Assembly (NCBI GenBank): GCA_017427945.1 | Contig: JAFRRT010000002.1 | Span: 45,757-109,756 of the forward strand | Direction of reading: 5' to 3' | DNA from: Muribaculaceae bacterium | GTDB lineage: Bacteria > Bacteroidota > Bacteroidia > Bacteroidales > Muribaculaceae | DNA: 64,000 nt | Shown: positions 34,354 to 44,170 of the stretch, piece by piece | Layout of the letters: every line of letters begins with the position of its first letter | Position numbering within the stretch: the stretch's first letter is position 1 | Translations under genes and position numbers: made by a program | Notes under the pieces: generated by a model | The model's database searches: none | Seen by the model: only the letters and a program-made list of their open reading frames with translations | What the model was told of the DNA's origin: nothing

Positions 34354-36816
34354 ATGCCCACATTTGCCGAAACCCTTTTACCGCTGGCACTGCCTGGCAC
34401 ATACACCTACCGCATTCCCGAAGGGATGCGGCTATCTATCGGCATGAGGGTATTAGTTCCCTTTGGACGTAAGAAAATCTACACGGCAATTGTCATGTCG
34501 CTTCATGACAGGGCTCCTAAGGGTTATGAGGTGAAAGAGATTCTGGAAAAACTGGATGACAAGCCCATCCTGCGGCATCCCCAGCTCGACTTCTGGCAAT
34601 GGATTGCCGATTATTACCTGTGCACGGTGGGCGAAGTGTATAAGGCCGCAGTCCCCTCGGGGCTGAAGGTGGAGAGTGAAACCACCATCAGCGTCAACCC
34701 CGACTTTGAAGAGAGCGAGCCGGGCCAGTTGACCGACCGCGAACGTGTCATCCTGGACTTCACCGCCCAACGCGGACGCATCCAGATTGCCGAAATCGCA
34801 AAAGCCACGGGCTTCAAGACCGTCGAGCACAGCGTCAGCCATCTGCTGGAGCTGGATGCGCTGCACGTGAGTGAACGTGTCGTTGACAACTACCGTCCCA
34901 AGACCGAGTCCTGCGTACGTCTTACCATTCCCCGTGATGACGAACAGACGCTACATCAGTACTTTGACCAACTCAAGCGGGCGCCCAAGCAGGAAGCCCT
35001 CCTGCTGGCCTATCTTGACATGTCCCGATGGCTGCAGGGCGGTGACACCCGTGAGGTGAGCAAAGAAGCGCTCCTTGCACGCTCCCAGGTCAGTGCTGCG
35101 GTGCTGCATGATGCTGTAAAACGCGGCATCTTTGAAATCTACAAGAAAGAAATCAACCGTTTTGCCGAGTTGGGATGTGTGCTGGAAGAACCGCCCACAC
35201 TGAGCGAGGAGCAAAAACGGGCCTACAGTGAGATACATCTATCGATGCGGCAACACGCCATCACCTTGTTACACGGCGTGACCAGCAGCGGCAAGACATC
35301 GGTGTATATGCACCTGATTGCCGACGCATTGAAGTTGGGAAAACAAGTGCTCTACCTCGTTCCCGAAATTGCACTGACTACGCAGTTGACACGACGCCTG
35401 CGCCGCGTGTTTGGCGACAAACTGCTGATTTATCACTCCAAATTCAGCGACAATGAGCGCGTTGACATCTGGAAACGCTTACTTGAGAGCAATGACCCGT
35501 GCGTGGTCATCGGTGTGCGTTCATCGGTGTTCCTGCCCTACTCCAACCTGGGGTTGGTCATCGTCGATGAGGAACATGACAGCAGCTACAAGCAGCAGGA
35601 TCCCGCACCTCGCTATAACGGCCGCAATGCAGCCTTGGTGCTTGCACAGATGCACGCTGCCAAGACGTTGCTGGGCTCAGCAACACCTGCTATTGAGGTA
35701 TATCATCATGCCGAGGCCGGCCGTTATGGCCTTATAAAATTGCTGACGCGCTATGGCGACATCAAGATGCCAGAAGTCAAGGTCATCGACACTATTGATG
35801 CCCGCAAGCGGCGCGAGATGTCAGGCCTATTCAGCAACGAGCTTATCGCGGACTGCCGCAGGGCGCTGAAGGACGGCGAGCAGGTCATCCTGTTCCAGAA
35901 CCGCCGCGGCTACTCGCCCATGGTGCGCTGCAAGGAATGTGGCGGAGTCCCCAAGTGCGAAAACTGCGACGTATCGCTCACCTTCCACAAGCACAACCGC
36001 AGCCTTGTTTGCCATTATTGCGGCTATACCATCCCTCTGCCCGACCTGTGCCCTGCCTGCCAGTTACCTGGCCTTGAAATCATAGGCTACGGCACCGAAC
36101 GCATCGAGGACGACATCGATGCACTGTTCCCCGGCGAAAAAATCACTCGCATGGACCTGGACACCACGCGAAGCAAGAACAGCTATGACCGCATCATCGA
36201 TGAGTTCTCCAATCACCGCACCAACATCCTTGTGGGCACTCAAATGGTCACAAAAGGACTGGATTTTGACGCAGTGAGCATCGTGGGCATCCTCAATGCC
36301 GACACGATGATCAATTTCCCTGATTTCCGCAGCCACGAACGCGCCTTCGACATGCTGGAGCAGGTGTCAGGCCGCGCGGGACGCGCCCACAAACAGGGTC
36401 AGGTCATCATTCAGACAAGCCAACCCGACCATGATGTCATCAAGTTTGTGCAAGCCCACGACTACGAGGGGTTCTATAAGCATGAACTGGCTGATCGACA
36501 ACAATTCGGCTACCCGCCTTTCACCAAGGTCATCAACATCTACCTCAAGCACCGCGAGGATGCCACAGTGGGCGAGTTGGCAGTACGCTTCTGCGGCCTG
36601 CTGCGACAAGTGTTCGGCAACCGTGTGCTGGGCCCGATGGCACCGTTCGTGTCACGCGTTCAGAACATGTACATCCGACAAATCACCCTCAAGATGGAAA
36701 CTGCCGCCTCAATGAGCAAGGTCAAGGGCATCCTGCGCACGCTTTACGAACAGATGCTTGCCGCCGATGCGCGCATGAAGACCGTCAAGCTCTATTATGA
36801 CGTGGATCCCGTGTAA
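34354..36816 (+). CDS. priA: Primosomal replication-restart helicase PriA
   Basis: An 820-residue 3'-5' DNA helicase that reloads the replisome at stalled forks. The N-terminal fork-binding domain (about 1-105) is followed by a winged-helix region and the helicase core with Walker A GVTSSGKT (308-315) and the DEEH box (about 405). Eight Cys in the order CKECGG, CENC, CHYCG and CPAC form the two zinc sites. SGRAGRA marks helicase motif VI. It is slightly longer than E. coli PriA (732). The gene stands alone between lptD (divergent) and rpiB (convergent). Confidence 0.97.
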   Translation: MPTFAETLLPLALPGTYTYRIPEGMRLSIGMRVLVPFGRKKIYTAIVMSLHDRAPKGYEVKEILEKLDDKPILRHPQLDFWQWIADYYLCTVGEVYKAAVPSGLKVESETTISVNPDFEESEPGQLTDRERVILDFTAQRGRIQIAEIAKATGFKTVEHSVSHLLELDALHVSERVVDNYRPKTESCVRLTIPRDDEQTLHQYFDQLKRAPKQEALLLAYLDMSRWLQGGDTREVSKEALLARSQVSAAVLHDAVKRGIFEIYKKEINRFAELGCVLEEPPTLSEEQKRAYSEIHLSMRQHAITLLHGVTSSGKTSVYMHLIADALKLGKQVLYLVPEIALTTQLTRRLRRVFGDKLLIYHSKFSDNERVDIWKRLLESNDPCVVIGVRSSVFLPYSNLGLVIVDEEHDSSYKQQDPAPRYNGRNAALVLAQMHAAKTLLGSATPAIEVYHHAEAGRYGLIKLLTRYGDIKMPEVKVIDTIDARKRREMSGLFSNELIADCRRALKDGEQVILFQNRRGYSPMVRCKECGGVPKCENCDVSLTFHKHNRSLVCHYCGYTIPLPDLCPACQLPGLEIIGYGTERIEDDIDALFPGEKITRMDLDTTRSKNSYDRIIDEFSNHRTNILVGTQMVTKGLDFDAVSIVGILNADTMINFPDFRSHERAFDMLEQVSGRAGRAHKQGQVIIQTSQPDHDVIKFVQAHDYEGFYKHELADRQQFGYPPFTKVINIYLKHREDATVGELAVRFCGLLRQVFGNRVLGPMAPFVSRVQNMYIRQITLKMETAASMSKVKGILRTLYEQMLAADARMKTVKLYYDVDPV

Positions 36817-36836
36817 TTGACGGTGAATAAAACAAC

Positions 36837-36860
36837 AAAGCCCGCTACATAGCGGGCTTT
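36837..36860. terminator. Bidirectional terminator between priA and rpiB
   Basis: A perfect 10-bp stem, AAAGCCCGCT (36837-36846) with AGCGGGCTTT (36851-36860), loop ACAT. T/A ends make it work in both directions. Confidence 0.9.
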
Positions 36861-36885
36861 ATCTTTATATTCAGACGATAAGGTC

Positions 36886-37350
36886 TTACTTAACAGGGAT
36901 TTTGTCGATGCGACGCTGGTGGCGACCACCCTCATAGGGAGTCGTCAGGAAAGCCTCGACCATAGCGATAGCCTCCTCGTCGGTAACAAAGCGACCTGGC
37001 ATGGCAAGCACATTGGCATCGTTGTGCTGACGGGCCAGGCGGGCCACCGCCAAACGCCAACACAGGGCAGAGCGCACTCCTTGGTGCTTGTTCAGCGTAA
37101 TGTTGATGCCCTCGCCACTGCCACACACGGCAATGCCGGGATAGCACTCGCCTTGCTCGATAGCAGCAGCACAAGGATGGGCAAAGTCGGGATAGTCACA
37201 ACTGTCCTCATTGTAGGTGCCGAAGTCCTTATAGGCAATACCCTGTTCGTCAAGCCAACGCTTGACAGCTTCCTTGACGGGATAACCTGCATGGTCGCTG
37301 CAAAGCGCTACAGGGATACCGGATTTCAAAATAGAATTCTCCATGTTCAT
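36886..37350 (-). CDS. rpiB: Ribose-5-phosphate isomerase B
   Basis: A 154-residue RpiB/LacAB-family isomerase that interconverts ribose-5-phosphate and ribulose-5-phosphate. Motifs are the phosphate-site SDHAG (18-22), SCDYPDFAH, and CGSGEGINI with the catalytic Cys near 76. A second ATG two codons in is an equal start. It follows valS after 42 nt that contain a small hairpin, so it may be co-transcribed with valS. Confidence 0.95.
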   Translation of the reverse strand: MNMENSILKSGIPVALCSDHAGYPVKEAVKRWLDEQGIAYKDFGTYNEDSCDYPDFAHPCAAAIEQGECYPGIAVCGSGEGINITLNKHQGVRSALCWRLAVARLARQHNDANVLAMPGRFVTDEEAIAMVEAFLTTPYEGGRHQRRIDKIPVK

Positions 37351-37360
37351 TTTTCTTTGA

Positions 37361-37379
37361 GCCGTGGCAAAGCCACGGC
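37361..37379. other. Triloop hairpin between valS and rpiB
   Basis: GCCGTGGC (37361-37368) and GCCACGGC (37372-37379) form a perfect 8-bp stem with a three-base loop. No T-tract follows on the minus strand. Confidence 0.6.
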
Positions 37380-37392
37380 ATGGTGAACCATA

Positions 37393-40107
37393 TTATTTCT
37401 TGAGCTGCTGGAGGGCTTGCTCCAGGGTAGCAATCTTGCTCTCGGCGTCAGCTTTCTTCTTGCGCTCATTAGCGACGACAGCCTCGGGGGCATTGGCGAC
37501 GAAGCGCTCATTGCTCAGCTTCTTGTCAACGCTGGCAAGGAAGCCACGGGTATATTCCAGATCGGCCTCAAGTTTCTTGATTTCCTCCTCAACATCAATG
37601 CTACCTGCTACGGGAACGGCAAACTCGGCGGTACCTACCATGAAGGCGGCTGCAGTGGCATCCTTCTCGGTAACAGCCTCGATTTTCACCAAACCGGCAA
37701 GCTTGGTGATGATGGCCTCGAACGGATTGTTCAAACCACCGACTGCCTGCAGGGTGAGCTGTTCCTTGTTGGGCAGATTCTTCTGCTTACGAACGTTGCG
37801 CACACCGCCCACGATTTCCTTGACGTCGGCCATCGCCTTGAGCAAAGCGGCATCGACGGGCTCGGGCTCAGGTATGCGGGCATACATGATGCTCTCGCCT
37901 TCCTTGCGCTCGGCCAGGTGTTGCCACAATTCCTCGGTGATGAACGGCATGAACGGATGCAGCAGACGCAGCAGCGTGTCAAAGAACTCAAGCGTAGCGT
38001 TCATCGTGGCACGGTCCATAGACTGGCCGAATGCAGGCTTCACCGACTCGAGATACCATGCCGAGAACTCCTCCCAGAACAGGCGGTAGAGCACCATCAT
38101 AGCATCGCTCAAGCGGAACTTCGAGAAGTGATCCTTCACGGTTGCCAACGCATCGTTGAGCGTGTGGCGGAACCACAGGACTGCCTGACGGCTTGCCTCG
38201 GGCTGTTCCACATCAGCCACTTCCCAACCCTTGACAAGGCGGAAGGCGTTCCAAATCTTGTTGTTGAAGTTACGGCCCTGCTCACACAAAGCATCATCAT
38301 AGAGGATGTCGTTACCGGCGGGAGCAGCAAGCATCAGACCCATGCGGACGCCATCGGCACCAAAGCGGTCGATGAGCATCAGGGGATCAGGCGAGTTGCC
38401 CAACTGCTTGGACATCTTGCGGCCCAGTTTGTCACGCACAATACCCGTGAAATAAACATTGCGGAAAGGCATATCGCCCAAGTATTCATATCCTGCCATA
38501 ATCATGCGAGCCACCCAGAAGAAGATGATATCAGGAGCGGTTACCAAGTCGCTGGTGGGATAGTAATACTTGATTTCCTCGTTGCCGGGGTTGTTGATAC
38601 CGTCAAACAGCGAGATTGGCCACAGCCACGAACTGAACCACGTGTCAAGGGCGTCCTCGTCACGTCGCAAGTCGCTGACTTGGATATTCTCGTAGCCAGG
38701 AATCTGGTGTGCTTTTTCGAGTGCTTCTTCCTCATTCAATGCTACTACATAAACCTCCTTTTCCTCGTCATCGGTAGGCAGGAAGTAAGCAGGGATGCGG
38801 TGTCCCCACCACAACTGGCGTGAGATACACCAGTCCTGGATGCCCTCGAGCCATACATTGTAGATGTTCTTGTATTTTGAGGGATAGAACTTGAGCTCGT
38901 CATTCTTTACACAAGGCAGTGCGATGTCGGCAAAATGCTTCATCTTCAAGAACCACTGCATGCACAGACGAGGCTCAACGGCGGTGTCGCTGTTGCGCTC
39001 ACTGTAACCCACCTTGTTCTCGTAGTCCTCAATTTTCTCCATCAGGCCGGCAGCCTTCAGGTCCTCGATAATCACCTTGCGGCACTCCATGCGGTCCATG
39101 CCCACATAGAGGGGCGACTGTTCGCTGATGGTAGCGTCGGCATTGAAGATGTCGATGGTCTCCAGGTTATGCGTCTTGCCCAGCATGTAGTCGTTCACAT
39201 CGTGAGCAGGGGTGACTTTCAAGCAGCCAGTACCGAACTCGATGTCCACATAGCGGTCCTCAATCACCTTGATGACACGATTCACCAACGGCACGATGAC
39301 ATGACGGCCGCGCAGCCACTGGTTCTTCACGTCCTTAGGATTGATACACATAGCGGTATCGCCCATGATGGTCTCGGGGCGCGTGGTGGCAACAACGGCA
39401 TAATAGCCTTTCTCGTCCTTGTGGATGATGTTGCCCTCAGCACGCAACTGGTCCTCGTTCTCGAGCTTCTCCAGACCGTCAACATAGTACTTGAGGTGGA
39501 ACAGGTGACTCTTTTCCTCCTTGTAGATCACCTCCTCGTTGCTCAAAGCAGTCTGAGCCTTGGGATCCCAGTTCACCATGCGCAGGCCACGGTAGATGTA
39601 GCCCTTCTCGTAAAGGTCCACAAAGACCTTCATCACGCTCTTGCTGCGTGTCTCGTCCATGGTGAAGGCAGTGCGGCTCCAGTCACAGGAGGCACCAAGT
39701 TTCCTGAGCTGTTTCAGAATGATGCCACCGTGCTCGTGGGTCCAGTCCCATGCGTGCTTCAGGAACTCGTCACGCGTGAGGTCACGCTTGCAGATTCCCT
39801 GCTCGGCAAGGCGTTTTACCACCTTGGCCTCGGTAGCGATGGAAGCGTGGTCGGTGCCGGGTACCCACAGGGCGTTCTTGCCCTCCATACGCGCGCGGCG
39901 GATGAGGATGTCCTGGATGGTGTTGTTGAGCATGTGGCCCATGTGAAGCACACCCGTCACATTGGGTGGCGGAATCACGATGCAGTAAGGCTCACGCTCG
40001 TCGGGCACGCTCTTGAACAGTTCGTGCTCGTCCCAGTACTGATACCACTTGTCCTCGACCTCTTTAGGATCATATTTAGTTGCCAGTGTATTATCTTTCT
40101 CGCTCAT
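37393..40107 (-). CDS. valS: Valyl-tRNA synthetase
   Basis: A 904-residue class I synthetase that charges tRNA-Val. HMGH in [11 protein letters not shown] is the HIGH motif, and [10 protein letters not shown] holds the KMSKS motif in a KMSKQ form. The editing (CP1) domain, anticodon domain and C-terminal coiled coil with Lys/Glu-rich helices are all present. The ATG at 40107 (MSEKDNT) was chosen because the promoter element at 40145-40152 lies inside the longer open frame, which runs up to 40185, so an upstream start would not be transcribed. rpiB follows. Confidence 0.97.
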   Translation of the reverse strand: MSEKDNTLATKYDPKEVEDKWYQYWDEHELFKSVPDEREPYCIVIPPPNVTGVLHMGHMLNNTIQDILIRRARMEGKNALWVPGTDHASIATEAKVVKRLAEQGICKRDLTRDEFLKHAWDWTHEHGGIILKQLRKLGASCDWSRTAFTMDETRSKSVMKVFVDLYEKGYIYRGLRMVNWDPKAQTALSNEEVIYKEEKSHLFHLKYYVDGLEKLENEDQLRAEGNIIHKDEKGYYAVVATTRPETIMGDTAMCINPKDVKNQWLRGRHVIVPLVNRVIKVIEDRYVDIEFGTGCLKVTPAHDVNDYMLGKTHNLETIDIFNADATISEQSPLYVGMDRMECRKVIIEDLKAAGLMEKIEDYENKVGYSERNSDTAVEPRLCMQWFLKMKHFADIALPCVKNDELKFYPSKYKNIYNVWLEGIQDWCISRQLWWGHRIPAYFLPTDDEEKEVYVVALNEEEALEKAHQIPGYENIQVSDLRRDEDALDTWFSSWLWPISLFDGINNPGNEEIKYYYPTSDLVTAPDIIFFWVARMIMAGYEYLGDMPFRNVYFTGIVRDKLGRKMSKQLGNSPDPLMLIDRFGADGVRMGLMLAAPAGNDILYDDALCEQGRNFNNKIWNAFRLVKGWEVADVEQPEASRQAVLWFRHTLNDALATVKDHFSKFRLSDAMMVLYRLFWEEFSAWYLESVKPAFGQSMDRATMNATLEFFDTLLRLLHPFMPFITEELWQHLAERKEGESIMYARIPEPEPVDAALLKAMADVKEIVGGVRNVRKQKNLPNKEQLTLQAVGGLNNPFEAIITKLAGLVKIEAVTEKDATAAAFMVGTAEFAVPVAGSIDVEEEIKKLEADLEYTRGFLASVDKKLSNERFVANAPEAVVANERKKKADAESKIATLEQALQQLKK

Positions 40108-40144
40108 TGTGATGATTTTAAAAGGATTATTAAAATTCAGTCGG

Positions 40145-40174
40145 CAAAAGTAGTGAAAAAGTGGCAAATGACAA
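40145..40174 (-). promoter_or_regulatory. Promoter of valS
   Basis: Minus strand: TTG (40172-40174), 19-nt spacer, TACTTTTG (40145-40152); start near 40138. Confidence 0.75.
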
Positions 40175-40255
40175 AGCCGTTTCATTATTTAATGGTTTTA
40201 TGATGGTCAAAAACGCTCATTCATAAAAAAATAGGATAAAAAATCAGAAATTCTA

Positions 40256-40285
40256 TTGCCATATTGGAAAATTGTAGTACCTTTG
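40256..40285 (+). promoter_or_regulatory. Promoter of rplS
   Basis: TTG (40256-40258), 19-nt spacer, TACCTTTG (40278-40285). The start near 40292 gives a leader of about 78 nt, long for this window but common for ribosomal protein genes. Confidence 0.75.
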
Positions 40286-40369
40286 CCCCGCTTTTCGTAA
40301 TCTCTGACAAGAAAAAGAGTGGCTTGTGTATATTACGAAGTGATTATTAACAGATTAAATCATATAACA

Positions 40370-40735
40370 ATGGACTTGATTAAAGTTGCAGAACAAGCAT
40401 TTGCTACAAACAAGCAGCACCCGCAGTTTTTCCCGGGTGACACAATCACGGTAGCATACCGCATCAAGGAGGGTAACAAGGAGCGTATCCAGCAGTACCG
40501 TGGTGTGGTGATTAAGATTACTGGCGAGGGTGAGAAGAAACGCTTCACCGTTCGCAAGATCAGTGACAACATCGGTGTTGAGCGTATTTTCCCGCTCGAG
40601 TCGCCGTTCATTGACAGCATTGTCATCAACAAGCACGGTAAGGTGCGTCGCGCCAAGCTGTATTACCTGCGTGGTCTCACCGGTAAGAAGGCTCGCATCA
40701 AAGAGCGTCGCATCATCAAGAAGGACGAGGCCTAA
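40370..40735 (+). CDS. rplS: 50S ribosomal protein L19
   Basis: A 121-residue L19. The start [11 protein letters not shown] is the usual Bacteroidota N-terminus, so the ATG at 40370 was chosen over an in-frame GTG at 40319. The family core is [18 protein letters not shown], the FTVRKIS strand and [11 protein letters not shown], with the basic end [20 protein letters not shown]19 sits at the 30S-50S interface. It is monocistronic, between its own promoter and a hairpin. Confidence 0.98.
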   Translation: MDLIKVAEQAFATNKQHPQFFPGDTITVAYRIKEGNKERIQQYRGVVIKITGEGEKKRFTVRKISDNIGVERIFPLESPFIDSIVINKHGKVRRAKLYYLRGLTGKKARIKERRIIKKDEA

Positions 40736-40766
40736 TCGCCAATCCTCTTTGATACAGGAAAACGAA

Positions 40767-40803
40767 GGACCGAGGCAACATTGCCCCGGCCCTTTATTTT
40801 TTA
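40767..40803 (+). terminator. Terminator of rplS
   Basis: A 12-bp imperfect stem (40767-40778 with 40781-40792; two A-C mismatches on the plus strand) followed by TTTATTTTTT. Confidence 0.65.
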
Positions 40804-40868
40804 CCAGCTCTTGGGCAGTCACTGTCATGGCAGAATTGCTTATTTGTGGAAAAAATGGATAGGAATTG

Positions 40869-40898
40869 TTGCTGATTGGGAAATAATGTGTAAATTTG
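40869..40898 (+). promoter_or_regulatory. Promoter of the LEA-like gene
   Basis: TTG (40869-40871), 19-nt spacer, TAAATTTG (40891-40898); start near 40903, leader about 55 nt. Confidence 0.6.
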
Positions 40899-40961
40899 GG
40901 GGCAGAGAAAGCCGAAACGCTTGAAAGGAAGTAGGCACATACCATACATAATACAGGATAT

Positions 40962-41594
40962 ATGGAAGAGGAAATGAAAAATGCCGAACAGGCCGCTAAC
41001 GAAATGAAGAATGAAGGTGGCAGCATTTTTGACCAATTAAAAGAAATGCTTGGCGATGCCGCTAACGACAGTGCCTCCATGTTTGATAAGCTCAAAGGCA
41101 TAATTGAAGGAAAAGAAGGTGAGCCCGGCTTCTTTGACAAAGCAAAGGAAATGCTGGACGGCAAGGAGGGTGACCCCGGTGTGCTTGACCAGCTCAAGGA
41201 AATGCTCGAGAAAGGCACTACCGCTGCCGGCGAGATGAGCGAGGACTTCTTGGCTAAAGCCAAAGAGATGCTCACTCCAAAGGAGGGTGAACCCAGTCTG
41301 CTCGACAAAGCAAAAGATATGTTTGACGAGGGTGCCACTGCAGCCGGTGAGATGATGGACAAGGCAAAAGACTTTGTAGAGCAAGGCGCAGCCGCCGCTA
41401 CAGAGGTTGCTCAGGACCTGTCACAGAAAGCCAAAGAGGCATTTGAGCCCAAAGAAGGCGAGGAAGATGTTTTAGGCAAAGCCAAGGAGGCTCTTGACGA
41501 TGCTGCTGATGCCGCTGGCGGCGTTGTCAGCAAGGTCCAGGACTTCTTGAAGAACGTCTTCGGAAGCAAGAACGACACCGAGGGTCAAGCCTGA
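40962..41594 (+). CDS. Low-complexity helical repeat protein (LEA-like)
   Basis: A 210-residue protein built from imperfect amphipathic helices. A unit of the form LDKAKEML-x-GKEGEPG recurs about five times between residues 40 and 175, interspersed with TAAGEM segments. There is no signal peptide, membrane helix or Cys, and almost no aromatic residue apart from Phe. The composition (Lys, Glu, Ala, Asp, Gly) is like that of LEA and apolipoprotein-like proteins, which are often disordered until drying or membrane contact. The gene has its own promoter and terminator, which supports it being real. No family can be named with certainty; a stress or membrane-shield role is inference. Confidence 0.75.
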   Translation: MEEEMKNAEQAANEMKNEGGSIFDQLKEMLGDAANDSASMFDKLKGIIEGKEGEPGFFDKAKEMLDGKEGDPGVLDQLKEMLEKGTTAAGEMSEDFLAKAKEMLTPKEGEPSLLDKAKDMFDEGATAAGEMMDKAKDFVEQGAAAATEVAQDLSQKAKEAFEPKEGEEDVLGKAKEALDDAADAAGGVVSKVQDFLKNVFGSKNDTEGQA

Positions 41595-41619
41595 TCCACC
41601 ACTGTTAATCATAACGAAT

Positions 41620-41652
41620 AACGCCCTAACTGCTTTGGCAAGTTAGGGCGTT
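41620..41652. terminator. Bidirectional terminator between the LEA-like gene and aguB
   Basis: A perfect 12-bp stem, AACGCCCTAACT (41620-41631) with AGTTAGGGCGTT (41641-41652), 9-nt loop, A/T-rich on both sides. Confidence 0.85.
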
Positions 41653-41674
41653 AATTGTAATCTGTTCTACTGTA

Positions 41675-42550
41675 TCAGTCAAGGAAGCGCTGGTCGAGGT
41701 CACCGTAATGATCGATGCGACGGTCTCGCAGGAAGGGCCACCAGCGGCGCACCTGCTCGCTACGTTCCATATCGATATCGATGATTTGCAGGTCCTCGCT
41801 GTCGTTGGGGGCACGGTAGATGAGTTCACCCTGCGGACCCGCAACAAAACTGCTACCCCAGAATTGTATTCCGTTGGTCTGCCCCGAGGGGTCAGGCTCG
41901 TGCCCTACCCTGTTCACCGTGATGACAGGCAGTCCATTGGCGACGGCATGTCCTCGTTGCACGGTTGTCCATGCCTCACGCTGGCGCTCCTGCTCCTCGG
42001 GGGTGTCGCTGCTCTCATAGCCGATAGCAGTGGGATAAATGAGCAATTGCGCACCGTGCATTGCCATCAAGCGAGCGCCCTCGGGGTACCACTGGTCCCA
42101 GCATACCATCACACCAAGACGCCCCAGCGAAGTGTCTATAGGAATAAAACCCTGGTCTCCTGGAGTAAAGTAGAATTTCTCATAATAGGCAGGATCGTCA
42201 GGTATGTGCATCTTGCGATACTGACCGGCTACGCTGCCATCGGTGTCATAGACCACTGCTGTATTATGGTACAGCCCCGTGGCACGGCGCTCAAACATCG
42301 ATGTCACCAGCACGATGCCGCACTCCTTGGCAACAGCCGCATATTCGGCAGTCTCTTTGCCGGGAATTTCGACAGCCAGGTCAAAGTTGGCCACATCCTC
42401 CACTTGGCAAAAGTAGAGCGAGTCATGCAGCTCGGGCAGGACAACGAGTTGGGCACCCATCGCGGCAAGTTCCCTGATTTTCTTGATGAGCGACTGGCGG
42501 TTGGCAGCCACGTCGCCACTATTGCGTTGTTGAATGATTCCGACCTTCAT
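41675..42550 (-). CDS. aguB: N-carbamoylputrescine amidase
   Basis: A 291-residue nitrilase-superfamily enzyme that hydrolyses N-carbamoylputrescine to putrescine, CO2 and ammonia. The Glu-Lys-Cys triad is visible in LPELHDSLYF, YRKMHIPDD and VMVCWDQWYPE. PDDPAYYEKFYFTPGD is characteristic of the AguB subgroup. The gene follows aguA after 31 nt, so the two make putrescine from agmatine in one operon. Confidence 0.95.
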   Translation of the reverse strand: MKVGIIQQRNSGDVAANRQSLIKKIRELAAMGAQLVVLPELHDSLYFCQVEDVANFDLAVEIPGKETAEYAAVAKECGIVLVTSMFERRATGLYHNTAVVYDTDGSVAGQYRKMHIPDDPAYYEKFYFTPGDQGFIPIDTSLGRLGVMVCWDQWYPEGARLMAMHGAQLLIYPTAIGYESSDTPEEQERQREAWTTVQRGHAVANGLPVITVNRVGHEPDPSGQTNGIQFWGSSFVAGPQGELIYRAPNDSEDLQIIDIDMERSEQVRRWWPFLRDRRIDHYGDLDQRFLD

Positions 42551-42581
42551 TGAGTATATAGATAAATAAGAATATTTATAA

Positions 42582-43631
42582 TTAAAGGGTTTTTAGCGAG
42601 CCTTTGGGCAACTGCATGGTGGCGCAGTGCAAAGAGCCATGCTGACAGATGAGTGCCCGACAGTCGATGGCCACCACCTTACGACCGGGGAAGGCTTCAC
42701 CAATCAGTTCGCAGGCTTTGACATCATTCTGTGGCTGACCATAGACAGGCACCAATACCTGATGATTCATGACCAGGAAGTTGGCATAAGTAGCAGGCAA
42801 CCTCGATATCTCGTCAAAAATGGCATCGGGCAACGGCAGCTTGATGAGGTGATAGTGATTGCCATCAACATCGGTAAACTGCTTCAGTTGCTCTTCCATC
42901 TTCATCAACGGCTCGAAATGCTCGTCTTCGGGGTCGTCGCAACCAGTATAGAGAATCACTCCACCCGGAGCGAAGCGCGCCAGTGTGTCGATATGGCCAT
43001 CGGTGTCGTCACCGACGAGTGAACCGTGGTCCAGCCACAGCATCTTCAGGCAACCCAGGCGCTCGAGCAAGGAGCCTTCAAGTTGTTCACGCGTAAGAGC
43101 ATCATTACGGTTGGGCGCTGTCAGGCAGCAGGTAGTGGTCATTACGGTACCGTTGCCGTCGGTCTCAATGGATCCGCCTTCCAGCACCAGGTCGCGGCAG
43201 TTGTACAACGGCATCTCGAAGAGACCTCTCTCGTTAAAACGCTCGGTCACCAGGTTGTCGCAGTCGGCGGCAAATTTCATGCCCCAGGCATTATAAGTGA
43301 AATCGGTCAACGCCATTCCACCGTCACGGAAGACCGTTATCGGTCCATAGTCCCGCACCCAGGTGTCGTTGGTAGGCAATTCCACGATTGTGATGCGGTT
43401 CCAGTCCACGCTTTCACCTATCGCTTCCCGCACCTCATAAGCATCAGGTGCGACTATCACCAAGCGCTCATCGTCCGCCAGGATTGCGCGCGCCATTTCC
43501 ACATAGCATGCTGTCACCTCGTCGAGCATATATGCCCAGTCGGTGCCAGCGTGAGGCCAAGCGATGATTACGCCGTCCTGCGGATCCCATTCTGCCGCAA
43601 AGCTGCGGTTCCGTTTATTATTGGGAAACAT
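42582..43631 (-). CDS. aguA: Agmatine deiminase
   Basis: A 349-residue member of the peptidylarginine-deiminase fold that turns agmatine into N-carbamoylputrescine and ammonia. It shows AEWDPQDGVIIAWPH near the start, NDTWVRDYGPI, EGGSIETDGNGTV, and the catalytic Cys in GSLHCATMQLP close to the C-terminus. The length fits the family. It stands between a 79-residue gene and aguB in one operon. A speA arginine decarboxylase, which would supply agmatine, is not in the window. Confidence 0.96.
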   Translation of the reverse strand: MFPNNKRNRSFAAEWDPQDGVIIAWPHAGTDWAYMLDEVTACYVEMARAILADDERLVIVAPDAYEVREAIGESVDWNRITIVELPTNDTWVRDYGPITVFRDGGMALTDFTYNAWGMKFAADCDNLVTERFNERGLFEMPLYNCRDLVLEGGSIETDGNGTVMTTTCCLTAPNRNDALTREQLEGSLLERLGCLKMLWLDHGSLVGDDTDGHIDTLARFAPGGVILYTGCDDPEDEHFEPLMKMEEQLKQFTDVDGNHYHLIKLPLPDAIFDEISRLPATYANFLVMNHQVLVPVYGQPQNDVKACELIGEAFPGRKVVAIDCRALICQHGSLHCATMQLPKGSLKTL

Positions 43632-43664
43632 CAGATATGTAATACTGGAGAGAGGTAGAACGAA

Positions 43665-43904
43665 TTAAATGTTGTTGCCGAACTCGTGGTAGTTATCCCA
43701 GAAAGAATCTTGAGACTCGACAATCTCGTTGATAAAGTCACGATAGCCGTCTTTCAGGTTATAGCCATTGTCATCACACCATGTGGCATAGTCTTTCTCA
43801 AAATCCTCGTCCATGCGACGCATTCGCTCAAATTCTTGGTCAAGTTCAGGCGTGTTGCTGTAACGGTCCAGCAGTTCACGCAGTATTTCAGAAATATCGT
43901 TCAT
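43665..43904 (-). CDS. Small acidic protein of unknown function in the agmatine operon
   Basis: A 79-residue, very acidic, mostly helical protein without signal peptide or membrane segment. A repeated run of Glu/Asp with Arg (ELDQEFERMRRMDEDFEKDY) and the end DSFWDNYHEFGNNI are its main features. No family was recognised. It is the first gene after a good promoter and lies 33 nt before aguA, so it is co-transcribed with the putrescine genes. The acidic composition could suit polyamine binding, but that is speculation. Confidence 0.65.
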   Translation of the reverse strand: MNDISEILRELLDRYSNTPELDQEFERMRRMDEDFEKDYATWCDDNGYNLKDGYRDFINEIVESQDSFWDNYHEFGNNI

Positions 43905-43981
43905 GTCCTTTTCTCGGTTAGTTTCAGCCGCTCTTGAAAACGGACTGGTGGTTTATACAATGTAATAATGTTTTCAGTGTT

Positions 43982-44015
43982 CAAATTTAGCACTTTTTTT
44001 TGATATAAGCAGCAA
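43982..44015 (-). promoter_or_regulatory. Promoter of the small gene-aguA-aguB operon
   Basis: Minus strand: TTG (44013-44015), 23-nt spacer, TAAATTTG (43982-43989). The leader is about 70 nt. Confidence 0.55.
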
Positions 44016-44082
44016 ACTTTAGTTAAAAAATCCATATACTACCAAATATAGTTACACGGCTAAAAAAAAGATGCTGAAAAAA

Positions 44083-44115
44083 TTGCAAATTATATGCCAA
44101 ACTTGCGTAACTTTG
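44083..44115 (+). promoter_or_regulatory. Promoter of the DUF4836 gene
   Basis: TTG (44083-44085), 22-nt spacer, TAACTTTG (44108-44115); leader about 48 nt. Confidence 0.6.
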
Positions 44116-44170
44116 TACGTTTTTATTCTTCAAACATGTCACTAACCCTTATAACCGAGTCTAAAGAATC

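Noticed and set aside
40108-40185. Longer ValS start
   Set aside because: The promoter -7 element lies inside this extension, and the extra residues do not look like a synthetase N-terminus.
38935-40203. 422-codon open frame antisense to valS
   Set aside because: A shadow of the certain valS frame; the translation is typical for the antisense of coding DNA.
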